A stretch of DNA of 27,666 nucleotides from positions 1 through 27,666 of the forward strand of contig DIRK01000020.1 of assembly GCA_002427535.1 (NCBI GenBank). The letters run 5' to 3'. The position numbers and the translations under genes were made by a program. The stretch comes from Mageeibacillus sp. UBA5438 (GTDB lineage Bacteria > Bacillota > Clostridia > Saccharofermentanales > DTU023). Numbering within the stretch: position 1 is the stretch's first letter; every line of letters begins with the position of its first letter. Positions 6,851 through 14,659 of the stretch are shown in pieces. Under the pieces are notes generated by a model. The model ran no database searches, was not told the DNA's origin, and saw only the letters and a list, made by a program, of their open reading frames with translations.

Positions 6851-7327
6851 TCAGCCAACAGGCTCCTTGTGTTCCGGCGGGTTTGCCGTGACTTCCAACT
6901 GAAGCGTTGTGCTGATCGTGTGGCGACTATCAAAATCGAGCGAGTAGCCCAGCTCGATCGCGCCACCTTCTTCGGTCATATTTCCCTTTGCCTCGTGCGT
7001 GAGCACTGAAAGGCGTACAGGACCATAGGGCGTCAATTGCGTCTCGATACGCTGGTCGCCTTTGACAAATTCTATTTCCATCTCCACGCTGCCCGTACGG
7101 CTCAAGACAACACGCCCATTCGGGAACAAACTGACACGTGTCTTCGTTCCGCGCATGCCGGTCGCGTCACTTTCATCGTAAGAAATATTCCAGACTTTAG
7201 CTTGTTTTTCGTAAGAAAACTGACCATGCGTCATCAGGCGAACAGGATCAAGCTGTTCACCGTCGGCCCATTGACTGCTCTCCAGGCGTATGATTGCGTC
7301 TTTATAAATGTTCTGTGGTGCGAACAC
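6851..7327 (-). CDS. DUF1934 family (YwiB-like) beta-barrel protein
   Basis: A 158-residue protein of unknown function. It matches the DUF1934/YwiB family: WNISYDESDATGMRGTKTRV early, FVKGDQRIETQLTPYGPV in the middle and GGAIELGYSLDFDS near the end. The family is predicted to form a small calycin-like beta-barrel in the cytosol and is often near murI or argS in Bacillota. I place the start at GTG 7327, not the ATG at 7366, because GGAGG (7338-7334, inside the end of murI) is 6 bases upstream and the GTG follows the murI stop by one base. This implies coupling with murI. No terminator follows it. Confidence 0.85.
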   Translation of the reverse strand: MFAPQNIYKDAIIRLESSQWADGEQLDPVRLMTHGQFSYEKQAKVWNISYDESDATGMRGTKTRVSLFPNGRVVLSRTGSVEMEIEFVKGDQRIETQLTPYGPVRLSVLTHEAKGNMTEEGGAIELGYSLDFDSRHTISTTLQLEVTANPPEHKEPVG

Positions 7328-7328
7328 A

Positions 7329-8198
7329 CTATCCCTCCGATTCCTCCCACGCGTCCAGTTCAACATAATGAACGATATCGACTGTCATGTCAAGAAAACG
7401 GGTGGCCATACGGCGAAATGTATCTTCTGAATCACTTGAGTATATGTCGATGGATCCCGGTTCAGGGGTCAATCGAAGTAGCTTCTTGTCCTCTAAAAGC
7501 TGTTTGGCGCGCTCAGCGATCAAGGAGGCGCTATCGACCAACTTCGTACTTTCGGGCAATTGCTCCGCGATCACCTCGCGCAAAAGCGGATAATGCGTGC
7601 ATCCCAAGATGACCACATCCGGTGCAAAGGCGTGCATGTCATGAAGGTACATCGCTGCGATAAGCTTTGGAATTTCGCCTTGCCACAGACCTTCTTCGGC
7701 CAGCGGAGCAAAAAGAGGGCAGGCCGCCTGCTGGATCTCAAGGGCAATGTCGCGCTCCTTTGCCTTTATCCGGAGCTGTTCCACATACACTTCACTTGAC
7801 ACCGTTGTGGGCGTGCCCAGGACACCGACACGGTGATTTGTCTGATCCGCCTGCCCGATGATCTGAAGCGCCGCTTCAACACCGTACTCAACGACCTCAA
7901 GCACCGGAACAGGATAAGCCATGCGGCGCACTTCTTGTGCCGCGGACGCGCTCGCTGTATTACAGGCGATGACAATCAATTTCACCTCTTGTGCAAGTAA
8001 AAAGCGCGTAATCGTCCGCGCGTAGGCCCTGACCATTTTTTTCGATTTGGTCCCGTAAGGAGAATGCGCAAGGTCGCCGAAGTAAATGAATGACTCATGC
8101 GGCAACTTATCTTTGAGCGCCTTTAATACCGTGAGCCCCCCGATCCCCGAATCAAAGATACCGATCGGGCGATTGTATGCCTCTGCATGAATCTCCAT
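7329..8198 (-). CDS. murI: Glutamate racemase
   Basis: Converts L-glutamate to D-glutamate for peptidoglycan stem peptides, in the cytosol. With ATG 8198 it is 289 residues. The N-terminal PIGIFDSGIGGLTVLKAL, the catalytic cysteine in IACNTASA (Cys 79) and the second catalytic cysteine in LGCTHYPLL (Cys 200) are all present. An ATG at 8264 would add 22 unconserved residues overlapping proS, so it is rejected, although the chosen ATG has no strong Shine-Dalgarno. It starts 8 bases after the proS stop and is followed directly by the DUF1934 gene, so proS-murI-DUF1934 look like one transcript. Confidence 0.96.
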   Translation of the reverse strand: MEIHAEAYNRPIGIFDSGIGGLTVLKALKDKLPHESFIYFGDLAHSPYGTKSKKMVRAYARTITRFLLAQEVKLIVIACNTASASAAQEVRRMAYPVPVLEVVEYGVEAALQIIGQADQTNHRVGVLGTPTTVSSEVYVEQLRIKAKERDIALEIQQAACPLFAPLAEEGLWQGEIPKLIAAMYLHDMHAFAPDVVILGCTHYPLLREVIAEQLPESTKLVDSASLIAERAKQLLEDKKLLRLTPEPGSIDIYSSDSEDTFRRMATRFLDMTVDIVHYVELDAWEESEG

Positions 8199-8206
8199 CG
8201 GATCTA

Positions 8207-9646
8207 TTAGTACGCCTTGCCCCAGTACACCATGTGGCGCGCGGGTTTGCCGCATACGACACAATGGGAACCTTCCGGCAATTCCCCGTCAATCAGACAG
8301 CGGGAAGTCGCAGTGGTCTCTTCTTTGACCTGGGCTTCGCATGCTTCCTCTCCGCACCAAGGGGCGCGAATAAATCCCGGCACCGTATTCATGGTCTCAA
8401 CAAAGCTCTCCCAATCATTTCGGTCCACAATGCGCGCTTCTAGGCTCTTCTTTGCGCGAAGCAAGATACGCTGATGAAGCGCTTCAAGTAATTCAGGTAC
8501 GGTCGTGTCCACGTTTTCGAGCGGCAATTCTAATTTTTCTCGATTATCGCGGGAAACGGCAATACAGCGGCCTTCAGCGATGTCACGCGGTCCGACTTCA
8601 AGGCGAAGGGGCACGCCCTTCATCTCATGCTCGGAGAACTTCCAGCCCGGCATGCGGTCACTGTCATCGAGCAGGACGCGAAGGCCCAAGGCTTTCAAGC
8701 GTTCGGACAATTTTTTAGCCTCTTCTAAGACACCTTCCTTATGCTGGGCGATCGGCACGATCACCACCTGGTAAGGCGCCACCGCCGGCGGCAGTACTAA
8801 GCCATCGTCATCGCCGTGCACCATGATGAGTCCGCCGATGGAGCGCGACGAGATGCCCCAGGAGGTCTGGTGGACATGGCGTAACGTGTTGTCCTTATCC
8901 GTATACACAATGTTGAAGGCCTTGGCGAAGCCGTCCCCCAGGTAATGGGTCGTCCCCGCCTGCAATGCCTTCCCGTCGTGCATCATCGCCTCGACGGTAT
9001 AGGTGTTGACGGCCCCTGCGAATTTTTCCGATTCGCTTTTCAAACCGCGAAGCACCGGCATCGCGAGTGCGTTTTCGTAAAACTCCGCATAGAGTTCCAG
9101 CATGTCCAGCGTCTCCTTGACCGCCTCTTCGGCCGTCGCGTGCGCCGTATGGCCTTCCTGCCAGAAGAATTCACGCGTGCGCAAGAAAGGACGCGTGGTC
9201 TTTTCCCAGCGCACTACCGACACCCATTGGTTGTATAGTTTGGGAAGATCGCGCCAGCTTTCAATGATCTCCGCATAGTGATCACAGAACAAGGTTTCTG
9301 AGGTCGGGCGCACACAGAGGCGCTCTTGGAGCTTTTCCTCTCCGCCATGTGTGACCCAGGCCACCTCCGGGGCAAAACCCTCAACGTGGTCTTTTTCCTT
9401 TTGCAAAAGACCCTCCGGAATGAAAAGCGGCATCATCACATTTTGATGGCCGGTTTCTTTAAACCGCCGATCAAGCTCCGCCGTAATCAGTTCCCAGATG
9501 GCGTAGCCATAAGGCCGCAAAATGATGCATCCGCGGACAGACGAATACGAACATAGCTCGGCACGCAGGCAGATGTCGGTGTACCAACGCGCAAAATCTT
9601 CGTCGCGCGAGGTGATCGCCTGTACCAACTTTTCATTCTTACTCAA
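8207..9646 (-). CDS. proS: Prolyl-tRNA synthetase, archaeal/eukaryotic type
   Basis: Class II synthetase that charges tRNA-Pro. At 479 residues it is the short type that lacks the INS editing domain of the usual bacterial enzyme. Landmarks are the class II motif 2 region VVRWEKTTRPFLRTREFFWQ, QAGTTHYLGDGFAKAFNI and the C-terminal zinc-binding region with cysteines in APWCGEEACE and CVVCGK. It ends in the typical aromatic tail GKAY. The start is a TTG at 9646 preceded by AAGGAG (9660-9655) with 8 bases spacing. Many Clostridia carry this type, so it fits the host and need not be recent transfer. It follows ackA by 32 bases. Confidence 0.96.
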   Translation of the reverse strand: MSKNEKLVQAITSRDEDFARWYTDICLRAELCSYSSVRGCIILRPYGYAIWELITAELDRRFKETGHQNVMMPLFIPEGLLQKEKDHVEGFAPEVAWVTHGGEEKLQERLCVRPTSETLFCDHYAEIIESWRDLPKLYNQWVSVVRWEKTTRPFLRTREFFWQEGHTAHATAEEAVKETLDMLELYAEFYENALAMPVLRGLKSESEKFAGAVNTYTVEAMMHDGKALQAGTTHYLGDGFAKAFNIVYTDKDNTLRHVHQTSWGISSRSIGGLIMVHGDDDGLVLPPAVAPYQVVIVPIAQHKEGVLEEAKKLSERLKALGLRVLLDDSDRMPGWKFSEHEMKGVPLRLEVGPRDIAEGRCIAVSRDNREKLELPLENVDTTVPELLEALHQRILLRAKKSLEARIVDRNDWESFVETMNTVPGFIRAPWCGEEACEAQVKEETTATSRCLIDGELPEGSHCVVCGKPARHMVYWGKAY

Positions 9647-9678
9647 GGTGTTTTCTCCTTTTCAATCGAAGCCGCGCA

Positions 9679-10896
9679 TCAATAGTCGCAGGCGCAACTC
9701 CCGATATGCAGCACTTCCGCCGTTTGCACGGCAATGGCCATCTCCTCATTCGTGGGAATGACAAAGACTTCAATCGTTGAGTTCTCAGTCGACAACACGA
9801 CTTCCTTGCCGCGTGACTTGTTCTTTTCCTCATCGATCTCAAGTCCTCTGTAACTGATTTTGTCGCAGATATACTTGCGGACGATGTCATCATTCTCACC
9901 AATGCCTGCCGTAAAGACAATGGTCTCAATCCCACCCATGGCGGCGATGTAAGATCCTAAAATCTTCGCGGCCTGGTAGCAGAACATGTCGATCGCCAAT
10001 TGCGCTCTTTCATTGCCTTGGGCCGCGGCATCCTGGACATCGCGGAAGTCAGAACTCACGCCGGAAATCGCAAGGACACCACTTTCCTTATTCAAGATAT
10101 CGTCCACCTCATCCGGTGTATAATTGCCGATTCTTGCCATAAATAAAGCAATGGCCGGGTCGATGCTGCCGCAACGCGTCCCCATCATGATACCCTCCAA
10201 GGGTGTCAGCCCCATCGAGGTGTCAATGCATTTACCGCCTTTGATCGCGGCAAAAGACGCGCCGTTACCAAGATGGCAAGTGATCAAACGATAGGTCTTG
10301 GGGTCGTGTTTAGTCATCTGCGCGGCTCGGCGCGCCACATAGTCGTGTGAGGTGCCGTGGAAACCATAGCGTCTCACCCCATGCTTCTCATAGTATTCAT
10401 AGGGGATGCCGTACATGTACGCCTCAGGGGGCATCGACTGGTGGAAAGCCGTATCAAAAACCGCCACCTGCGGGATACCGGGCATCAGTTCTTCACAGAC
10501 TTCAATCCCCAAAAGGTTCGCGCGGTTGTGAAGCGGACACCAGTCAAAACATTTACGGATCGCCTCTTTGGTTTCTTCGTTCACAACAACCGGTTCTGAA
10601 AAATAAGGACCGCCGTGTACGACGCGGTGGCCGACCGCAGAGATTTCATCCAAGGATCCGATGGTCGGATGCTCCGGATCAAGCAGCGTTTCCAAAATAA
10701 TCGAAACGGCGTCCCCGTGTGTCTTCATGTCACGCGGCTCTTTGATCGAGTAGCCGTTATTATCTTCATGTTTGAAAAGCGGATCTTCAATTCCGATACG
10801 TTCACAGTTGCCTTTTGCAAGAACCGTTCTGTCCACACAGTTGATCAGCTGGTATTTCAAGGATGAACTCCCGGAATTGATTACGAGTATTAACAT
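9679..10896 (-). CDS. ackA: Acetate kinase
   Basis: Makes ATP from acetyl phosphate and ADP, releasing acetate: the energy-yielding end step of acetate fermentation. The 405-residue protein shows LVINSGSSSLKYQL at the start, VAVFDTAFHQSMP, RYGFHGTSHDYV, CHLGNGASFAAIKGG, the GLTPLEGIMMGTRCGSIDPA signature and FTAGIGEN. ATG 10896 is chosen because it begins the conserved first strand and has AAGGAG (10910-10905) 8 bases upstream. The longer in-frame ATG at 10938 adds 14 residues with no family match. It follows pta after 56 bases that hold two inverted repeats. Confidence 0.98.
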   Translation of the reverse strand: MLILVINSGSSSLKYQLINCVDRTVLAKGNCERIGIEDPLFKHEDNNGYSIKEPRDMKTHGDAVSIILETLLDPEHPTIGSLDEISAVGHRVVHGGPYFSEPVVVNEETKEAIRKCFDWCPLHNRANLLGIEVCEELMPGIPQVAVFDTAFHQSMPPEAYMYGIPYEYYEKHGVRRYGFHGTSHDYVARRAAQMTKHDPKTYRLITCHLGNGASFAAIKGGKCIDTSMGLTPLEGIMMGTRCGSIDPAIALFMARIGNYTPDEVDDILNKESGVLAISGVSSDFRDVQDAAAQGNERAQLAIDMFCYQAAKILGSYIAAMGGIETIVFTAGIGENDDIVRKYICDKISYRGLEIDEEKNKSRGKEVVLSTENSTIEVFVIPTNEEMAIAVQTAEVLHIGSCACDY

Positions 10897-10925
10897 GTAC
10901 AATGCTCCTTCAAGTGTTCCATTAT

Positions 10926-10956
10926 TATTGATATTCAATACTGAGCGTTGGCTCAG
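10926..10956. repeat. Two adjacent hairpins between pta and ackA
   Basis: On the plus strand TATTGA, TAT, TCAATA (10926-10940) and CTGAGC, GTTG, GCTCAG (10941-10956) are two perfect inverted repeats lying side by side. The second covers the pta stop codon. Neither is followed by a T-run on the minus strand, so they do not look like a terminator. An mRNA processing or stability element between the two cistrons is a possible role. Confidence 0.5.
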
Positions 10957-11978
10957 TCGAATTCCATTGCCTGCACCGCCGTCAAGGCGATGACGCCCAC
11001 AATATCCGACGCGCTACAGCCCCGCGACAAGTCATTAACCGGCCTTGCCAGTCCTTGCAACATCGGCCCGTAGGCTTTTGCCTTTGCCAGGCGTTCCACC
11101 AGTTTATAGCCGATATTGCCGGCGTTCAAATCCGGAAAAATCAGGCAGTTCGCCCGCCCCGCCACCTTACTTGCCGGTGCCTTCAATTGGGCGACCCTTG
11201 GCACTAATGCCGCGTCCGCCTGCAATTCGCCGTCGATCTGAAGATCGGGCGCCCGATCTTTCACGATGCGCGTGGCAGAGGCCATTTTTTCAGGTGACTT
11301 GCCCCGGCCGCTCCCGAGACTTGAGAACGATAGCATGGCGACATAAGGTTCTTCACCTGTCAGCCGATGCCACGATTCGGCGGACGCGATGGCGATTTCA
11401 GCCAACTCCTCGTCACTCGGATCGACGTTCAGCGCGCAGTCGGACATGAGAAACATGCCGCCATACCCCATGTCGCAGTTGGGGACGAGCAAAAGCAGAT
11501 AAGCCGACACCAATTTTGTGCCCGGTTTCGTCTTCAAAATTTGGAGCGCCGGGCGCAAGGTATCGGCCGTCGTGTTCACGGCACCGGCCACAAGACCGTC
11601 CGCCAACTTTTGCTTCACAAGCATCATGCCAAAGCAGGTAGGCGACAACACGTTAGCACGCGCCTCTTCGAGCGTCATGCCCTTATGTTTTCGCAGTTCA
11701 TAAAGCGTTTCAGCCATCGCCTCAATGTCTTCGTGGGTCTTAGGATCCATGAACGTGACATCATTCAACGGTATGTCCGAAAAATCGGCCCTGACAGACT
11801 CGCCGTCACCGATCAGAATGACATGGGCGATGCCTTCTGCTACCGCGACAGAGGCCGCCTCCAGTACGCGTCGGTCATTTGATTCAGGCAGCACGATCGT
11901 CTTCTTGTTCTCACGCGCTTTTTTGAAGATGCATTCCATAAAATCCATTTGAACGCTACTTTCCATGCTGAGGCGCAT
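10953..11978 (-). CDS. pta: Phosphate acetyltransferase
   Basis: Exchanges CoA for phosphate on acetyl-CoA to give acetyl phosphate, the substrate of the ackA product encoded next. The protein shows MECIFKKARENKKTIVLPES at the start, VLSPTCFGMMLVKQKLADG, LMSDCALNVDPS, ELQADAALVP and GRANCLIFPDLNAGNIGYK, with family length. Start choice is open. ATG 11978 (341 residues) has a weak AGGG upstream, while ATG 11948 (331 residues, MDFMECI) matches the usual Pta N-terminus and has GGAAAG upstream. It has its own extended -10 promoter and forms an operon with ackA. Confidence 0.97.
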   Translation of the reverse strand: MRLSMESSVQMDFMECIFKKARENKKTIVLPESNDRRVLEAASVAVAEGIAHVILIGDGESVRADFSDIPLNDVTFMDPKTHEDIEAMAETLYELRKHKGMTLEEARANVLSPTCFGMMLVKQKLADGLVAGAVNTTADTLRPALQILKTKPGTKLVSAYLLLLVPNCDMGYGGMFLMSDCALNVDPSDEELAEIAIASAESWHRLTGEEPYVAMLSFSSLGSGRGKSPEKMASATRIVKDRAPDLQIDGELQADAALVPRVAQLKAPASKVAGRANCLIFPDLNAGNIGYKLVERLAKAKAYGPMLQGLARPVNDLSRGCSASDIVGVIALTAVQAMEFD

Positions 11979-12008
11979 TCGCGCCCTAATGAGCTAAAGG
12001 CCGGGAAA

Positions 12009-12017
12009 ATTATAACA
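12009..12017 (-). promoter_or_regulatory. Extended -10 promoter of pta-ackA
   Basis: The minus strand reads TGT TATAAT across 12017-12009, a perfect -10 with a TGn extension. The bases 17 upstream give no good -35, as is common for extended -10 promoters. It lies in the 44-base gap between the upstream gene's stop and pta. Confidence 0.65.
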
Positions 12018-12022
12018 CAGAG

Positions 12023-13300
12023 TTAACGTATCGCGTTCATGACGGCCACATTATCGGTGGCCACCAAGCGAAAGACACGCGCTGAATCGCTCGGCCGGTA
12101 CCATCCGCCCACAATGTCGCTCGTTTGGCTTGAAGCGTACGAATACATCATCACCGTGAAGGCTGACTCGATCAACCGCGGATCATCCGCCACACGCCCC
12201 AAAATCAACGCCAGCGCGTAGTTAGAAGGGTCAGCCTCCGCAAAAGTGGCACTGCCTGACACAGGATTCCAACCATTTGTTAGCTTTTTGCTATCTCGCA
12301 AGGAGGTTCGGATCAGCGATAAAAAGTCGCGATCGACCACTCCGATCTCCGCCAAATGTATGGCGATCTTGAGCTGTTCCGTGGTCCGTGACAGGAGTTC
12401 GTCGCCCGTGACCAAGATATAGTTTTCTTTATCATCTGAAACCGCCGAGGCGTAAAGCGGCAAAGGCGATTCACTTCTTGCGGAAGAGACGATGCGTTTC
12501 CATTCGGAAGCAATCGGCGCCCAAGCCGAGTCAAAGCGCGAAAGCGCTAGCAAGGCCCATAAATCGACATCCGCAAGATGCGTCCCCATTGCCTGCTCCA
12601 GAGGCACGGATTCACCCGGCGTCGGCAATGTACCGGGGGGTGGTATGTCCCAGTCATCGTAAGCCCGAAGCGCCCTCGGCCCCGCGAGCAGCTCATCGGC
12701 TGTGTTGTTCTCGCGAAAGACAGGTAATAGCAAAGAGGAATATAACTCGATCTCCTCCACAAGGTAGCTGCCGCCAAAAGCGTCATAGCCTTCTAATAAG
12801 GCGCGCGTAAACGCCAGAGTGACACTCCAGTGACTGTCAGCTACCCGGCCTTCTGCATCGCGGAAAGCGGCGTGAAAGCCATCTTTTTGCAAGAACGCAA
12901 GATCAAAGACTTTGGCCCAGTCAAGGAAATCGGAACGCTTATTCATTTTGACAAGTCCCCGACCGTACATGATCTGATCGGAGGCCAAATAAAGTGCTGA
13001 ACGCGTTCCTTCTTCACCCCGTTTCGGGGAGGTCGTGTAAGAAGAGGATAAAAGCGGTACCTCCGTCTGGTCATCTAGCTGAACCGGTACAAGCAAGCGA
13101 CTGTCCATAATTTTCAAAAGCCCGGGCGCGTAAAGATCGGGATCGTATTCATCGGCTGACACAGCCTTCCCCGGCAGAGCAGGCAGCGCTTTTTTTCGTC
13201 CCGGCCTTGCAATGGTCAACTCATACAGAATCACGGATAAAACCGCAAGCAAAATAAGCGCCACCGCAAGTATGATCAATCGCTTTGTTTTCTTTGACAT
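12023..13300 (-). CDS. Membrane-anchored extracytoplasmic protein, possible glycosidase-like helical fold
   Basis: I do not recognise this with confidence. The 425-residue product begins MSKKTKRLIILAVALILLAV, a basic stretch plus one helix (about residues 7-28) without a lipobox, so it is probably anchored outside the membrane. The rest is alternating helices with motifs such as HLADVDLWALLALSRFDSAW and SNYALALILGRVADDPRLI. That pattern recalls alpha/alpha barrel enzymes, especially glycoside hydrolase family 8, but I cannot place a catalytic pair. A role at the cell envelope is an inference. A weak AAAGGA lies 11 bases before ATG 13300, and an extended -10 lies in the gap shared with tmcAL. 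It ends just before the pta promoter. Confidence 0.6.
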   Translation of the reverse strand: MSKKTKRLIILAVALILLAVLSVILYELTIARPGRKKALPALPGKAVSADEYDPDLYAPGLLKIMDSRLLVPVQLDDQTEVPLLSSSYTTSPKRGEEGTRSALYLASDQIMYGRGLVKMNKRSDFLDWAKVFDLAFLQKDGFHAAFRDAEGRVADSHWSVTLAFTRALLEGYDAFGGSYLVEEIELYSSLLLPVFRENNTADELLAGPRALRAYDDWDIPPPGTLPTPGESVPLEQAMGTHLADVDLWALLALSRFDSAWAPIASEWKRIVSSARSESPLPLYASAVSDDKENYILVTGDELLSRTTEQLKIAIHLAEIGVVDRDFLSLIRTSLRDSKKLTNGWNPVSGSATFAEADPSNYALALILGRVADDPRLIESAFTVMMYSYASSQTSDIVGGWYRPSDSARVFRLVATDNVAVMNAIR

Positions 13301-13323
13301 TTAACGGTCCATCCTTTAGCTTG

Positions 13324-13332
13324 ATTTTAGCA
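13324..13332 (-). promoter_or_regulatory. Possible extended -10 for the gene at 12023-13300
   Basis: The minus strand reads TGC TAAAAT across 13332-13324. No good -35 is visible. The predicted start near 13317 gives a very short leader. It lies in the 54-base divergent gap with tmcAL. Confidence 0.4.
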
Positions 13333-13354
13333 TCATAAGGCAACAGGTATCACG

Positions 13355-14608
13355 ATGGACACATGCGGACTCATAGCGGAATATAACCCCTTTCATATCG
13401 GTCATCAAAGCCAACTTCAGATGATCCGCGATCACTTTGGAAAAAAAAGCGGCGTAGTGGTCTGTATGTCGGGACCCTTTTGCCAACGAGGCGTTCCCGC
13501 GCTGCTCGACAAGGGTGTTAGAACCGAGCTTGCGCTAAAAATGGGCGCCGACCTCGTGCTTGAACTGCCGCATATCTACGCCGCGTCCACCGCCGAACAG
13601 TTTGCCGAAGGCGCCGTCAAGACCTTACTTGCTACGGGCGTCGTCCGAAACCTCGCCTACGGGACAGAGAACCCCGACGCGCATGAGGGTATTAAACAGC
13701 TGGCGTCGCTTTTGGCCGATGAATCCGAAGCATTAGGCCAGCTGATCCGCGACAAAGTTGCCCAGGGTATGGGCTTTGCCGCGGCCCGTGAAGAGGCTGT
13801 AAAAGACTTCACCCATGACGCGCATCAAAGCCGGCTACTAGCGGATTCCAACACCATTTTGGCGGTTGAATACGAAAAAGCACTCTTGCGCTCAGATCCG
13901 ATTCCGACCCTGGCCCTGCCCCTTGTCGAGAAAGAAAAAACTTCAGCGACACTCATTCGGGATCGCGTCCAGGACGCCTTCGTCTCAAAAGAAAGGAATG
14001 CGCTTTGGACCCTGATGAATGAGCTTAATCCCTCCTTGCCCCCCGCTTCTGTCGCCTCGGTAATGGACGCACTGTCACAGGGCAAGGGTTTTTTAACTGA
14101 AGAAATGATCGCACCCTCGCTTTTTCTTGCGCCCGTATTTTTTGACCGCGAACAGCTACTTTCAATAAAGGATATGCGAGGCGGCCTCGGAGAACGTCTG
14201 TTTAATGCGATACGCCATGATCCCGCAAATATCATGGCAGACGACAGCACGAGGCCCTATGACGCGTTCGTCCGTCGGGTGGCCACCCGCGCTCACCCCG
14301 CCTCCCGCGTCCGCCGCGCCATTCTCGCGGCGGCCATGGGCATTAAGGTAGATGACCCGGCTTACATGAAAGGACCGGGTTACATCCGCGTCCTCGGCTT
14401 TACGCGGCAAGGTAAAAGACTTCTGTCCTACATGCGCCATGAGGCGCGTCTTCCCATCGTGATGAACGCGTCTGATTTTCGCGGTTTGGACGATGAATCA
14501 GCCCGACGGCAAGCCGAGCTCGATTTGCAGGCTCAGGCCCTTTGGAATGAACATGCGGGGCAACGGCAAAAAGGCGAATTCGAACGCGTGGTGCGCACAA
14601 TCCGCTAA
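13355..14608 (+). CDS. tmcAL: tRNA(Met) cytidine acetate ligase TmcAL
   Basis: In Bacillus this enzyme uses ATP and acetate to make N4-acetylcytidine at position 34 of elongator tRNA-Met. The 417-residue protein shows the nucleotidyltransferase start CGLIAEYNPFHIGH with its HIGH motif at 14-17, then VVCMSGPFCQRGVPALLDK, GADLVLELPHIYAASTAEQF and LAYGTENPD. The C-terminal part keeps RRAILAAAMGIK and YIRVLGFTRQGKRLL. Length is normal. The ribosome site before ATG 13355 is weak (AGG). It is divergent from the minus-strand block holding pta-ackA, a neighbourhood often seen in Clostridia. It precedes tyrS on the same strand by 51 bases. Confidence 0.92.
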   Translation: MDTCGLIAEYNPFHIGHQSQLQMIRDHFGKKSGVVVCMSGPFCQRGVPALLDKGVRTELALKMGADLVLELPHIYAASTAEQFAEGAVKTLLATGVVRNLAYGTENPDAHEGIKQLASLLADESEALGQLIRDKVAQGMGFAAAREEAVKDFTHDAHQSRLLADSNTILAVEYEKALLRSDPIPTLALPLVEKEKTSATLIRDRVQDAFVSKERNALWTLMNELNPSLPPASVASVMDALSQGKGFLTEEMIAPSLFLAPVFFDREQLLSIKDMRGGLGERLFNAIRHDPANIMADDSTRPYDAFVRRVATRAHPASRVRRAILAAAMGIKVDDPAYMKGPGYIRVLGFTRQGKRLLSYMRHEARLPIVMNASDFRGLDDESARRQAELDLQAQALWNEHAGQRQKGEFERVVRTIR

Positions 14609-14659
14609 TGGCATATGTTAGAGTATTAAACGCGAAAGAACCATCAGGAGGTCGCTCTT

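Noticed and set aside
6815..7009. Small plus-strand frame across the rpmF upstream gap
   Set aside because: It overlaps the rpmF promoter and the end of the DUF1934 gene, with no ribosome site or similarity.
7037..7612. Plus-strand open frame of 191 codons
   Set aside because: It is antisense to murI and the DUF1934 gene, whose family motifs are clear; its own translation has no recognisable domain and no ribosome site.
8207..9646. Recent lateral transfer of proS from an archaeon
   Set aside because: The archaeal/eukaryotic-type ProRS is widespread in Clostridia, and codon use here looks like that of the neighbours.
11367..11882. Plus-strand open frame of 171 codons
   Set aside because: Antisense to pta, which is fully conserved; no domain or ribosome site.
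14609..14659. T-box leader before tyrS
   Set aside because: The gap is only 51 bases and lacks the space for a specifier hairpin and antiterminator. The same holds for the 32-base gap before proS.
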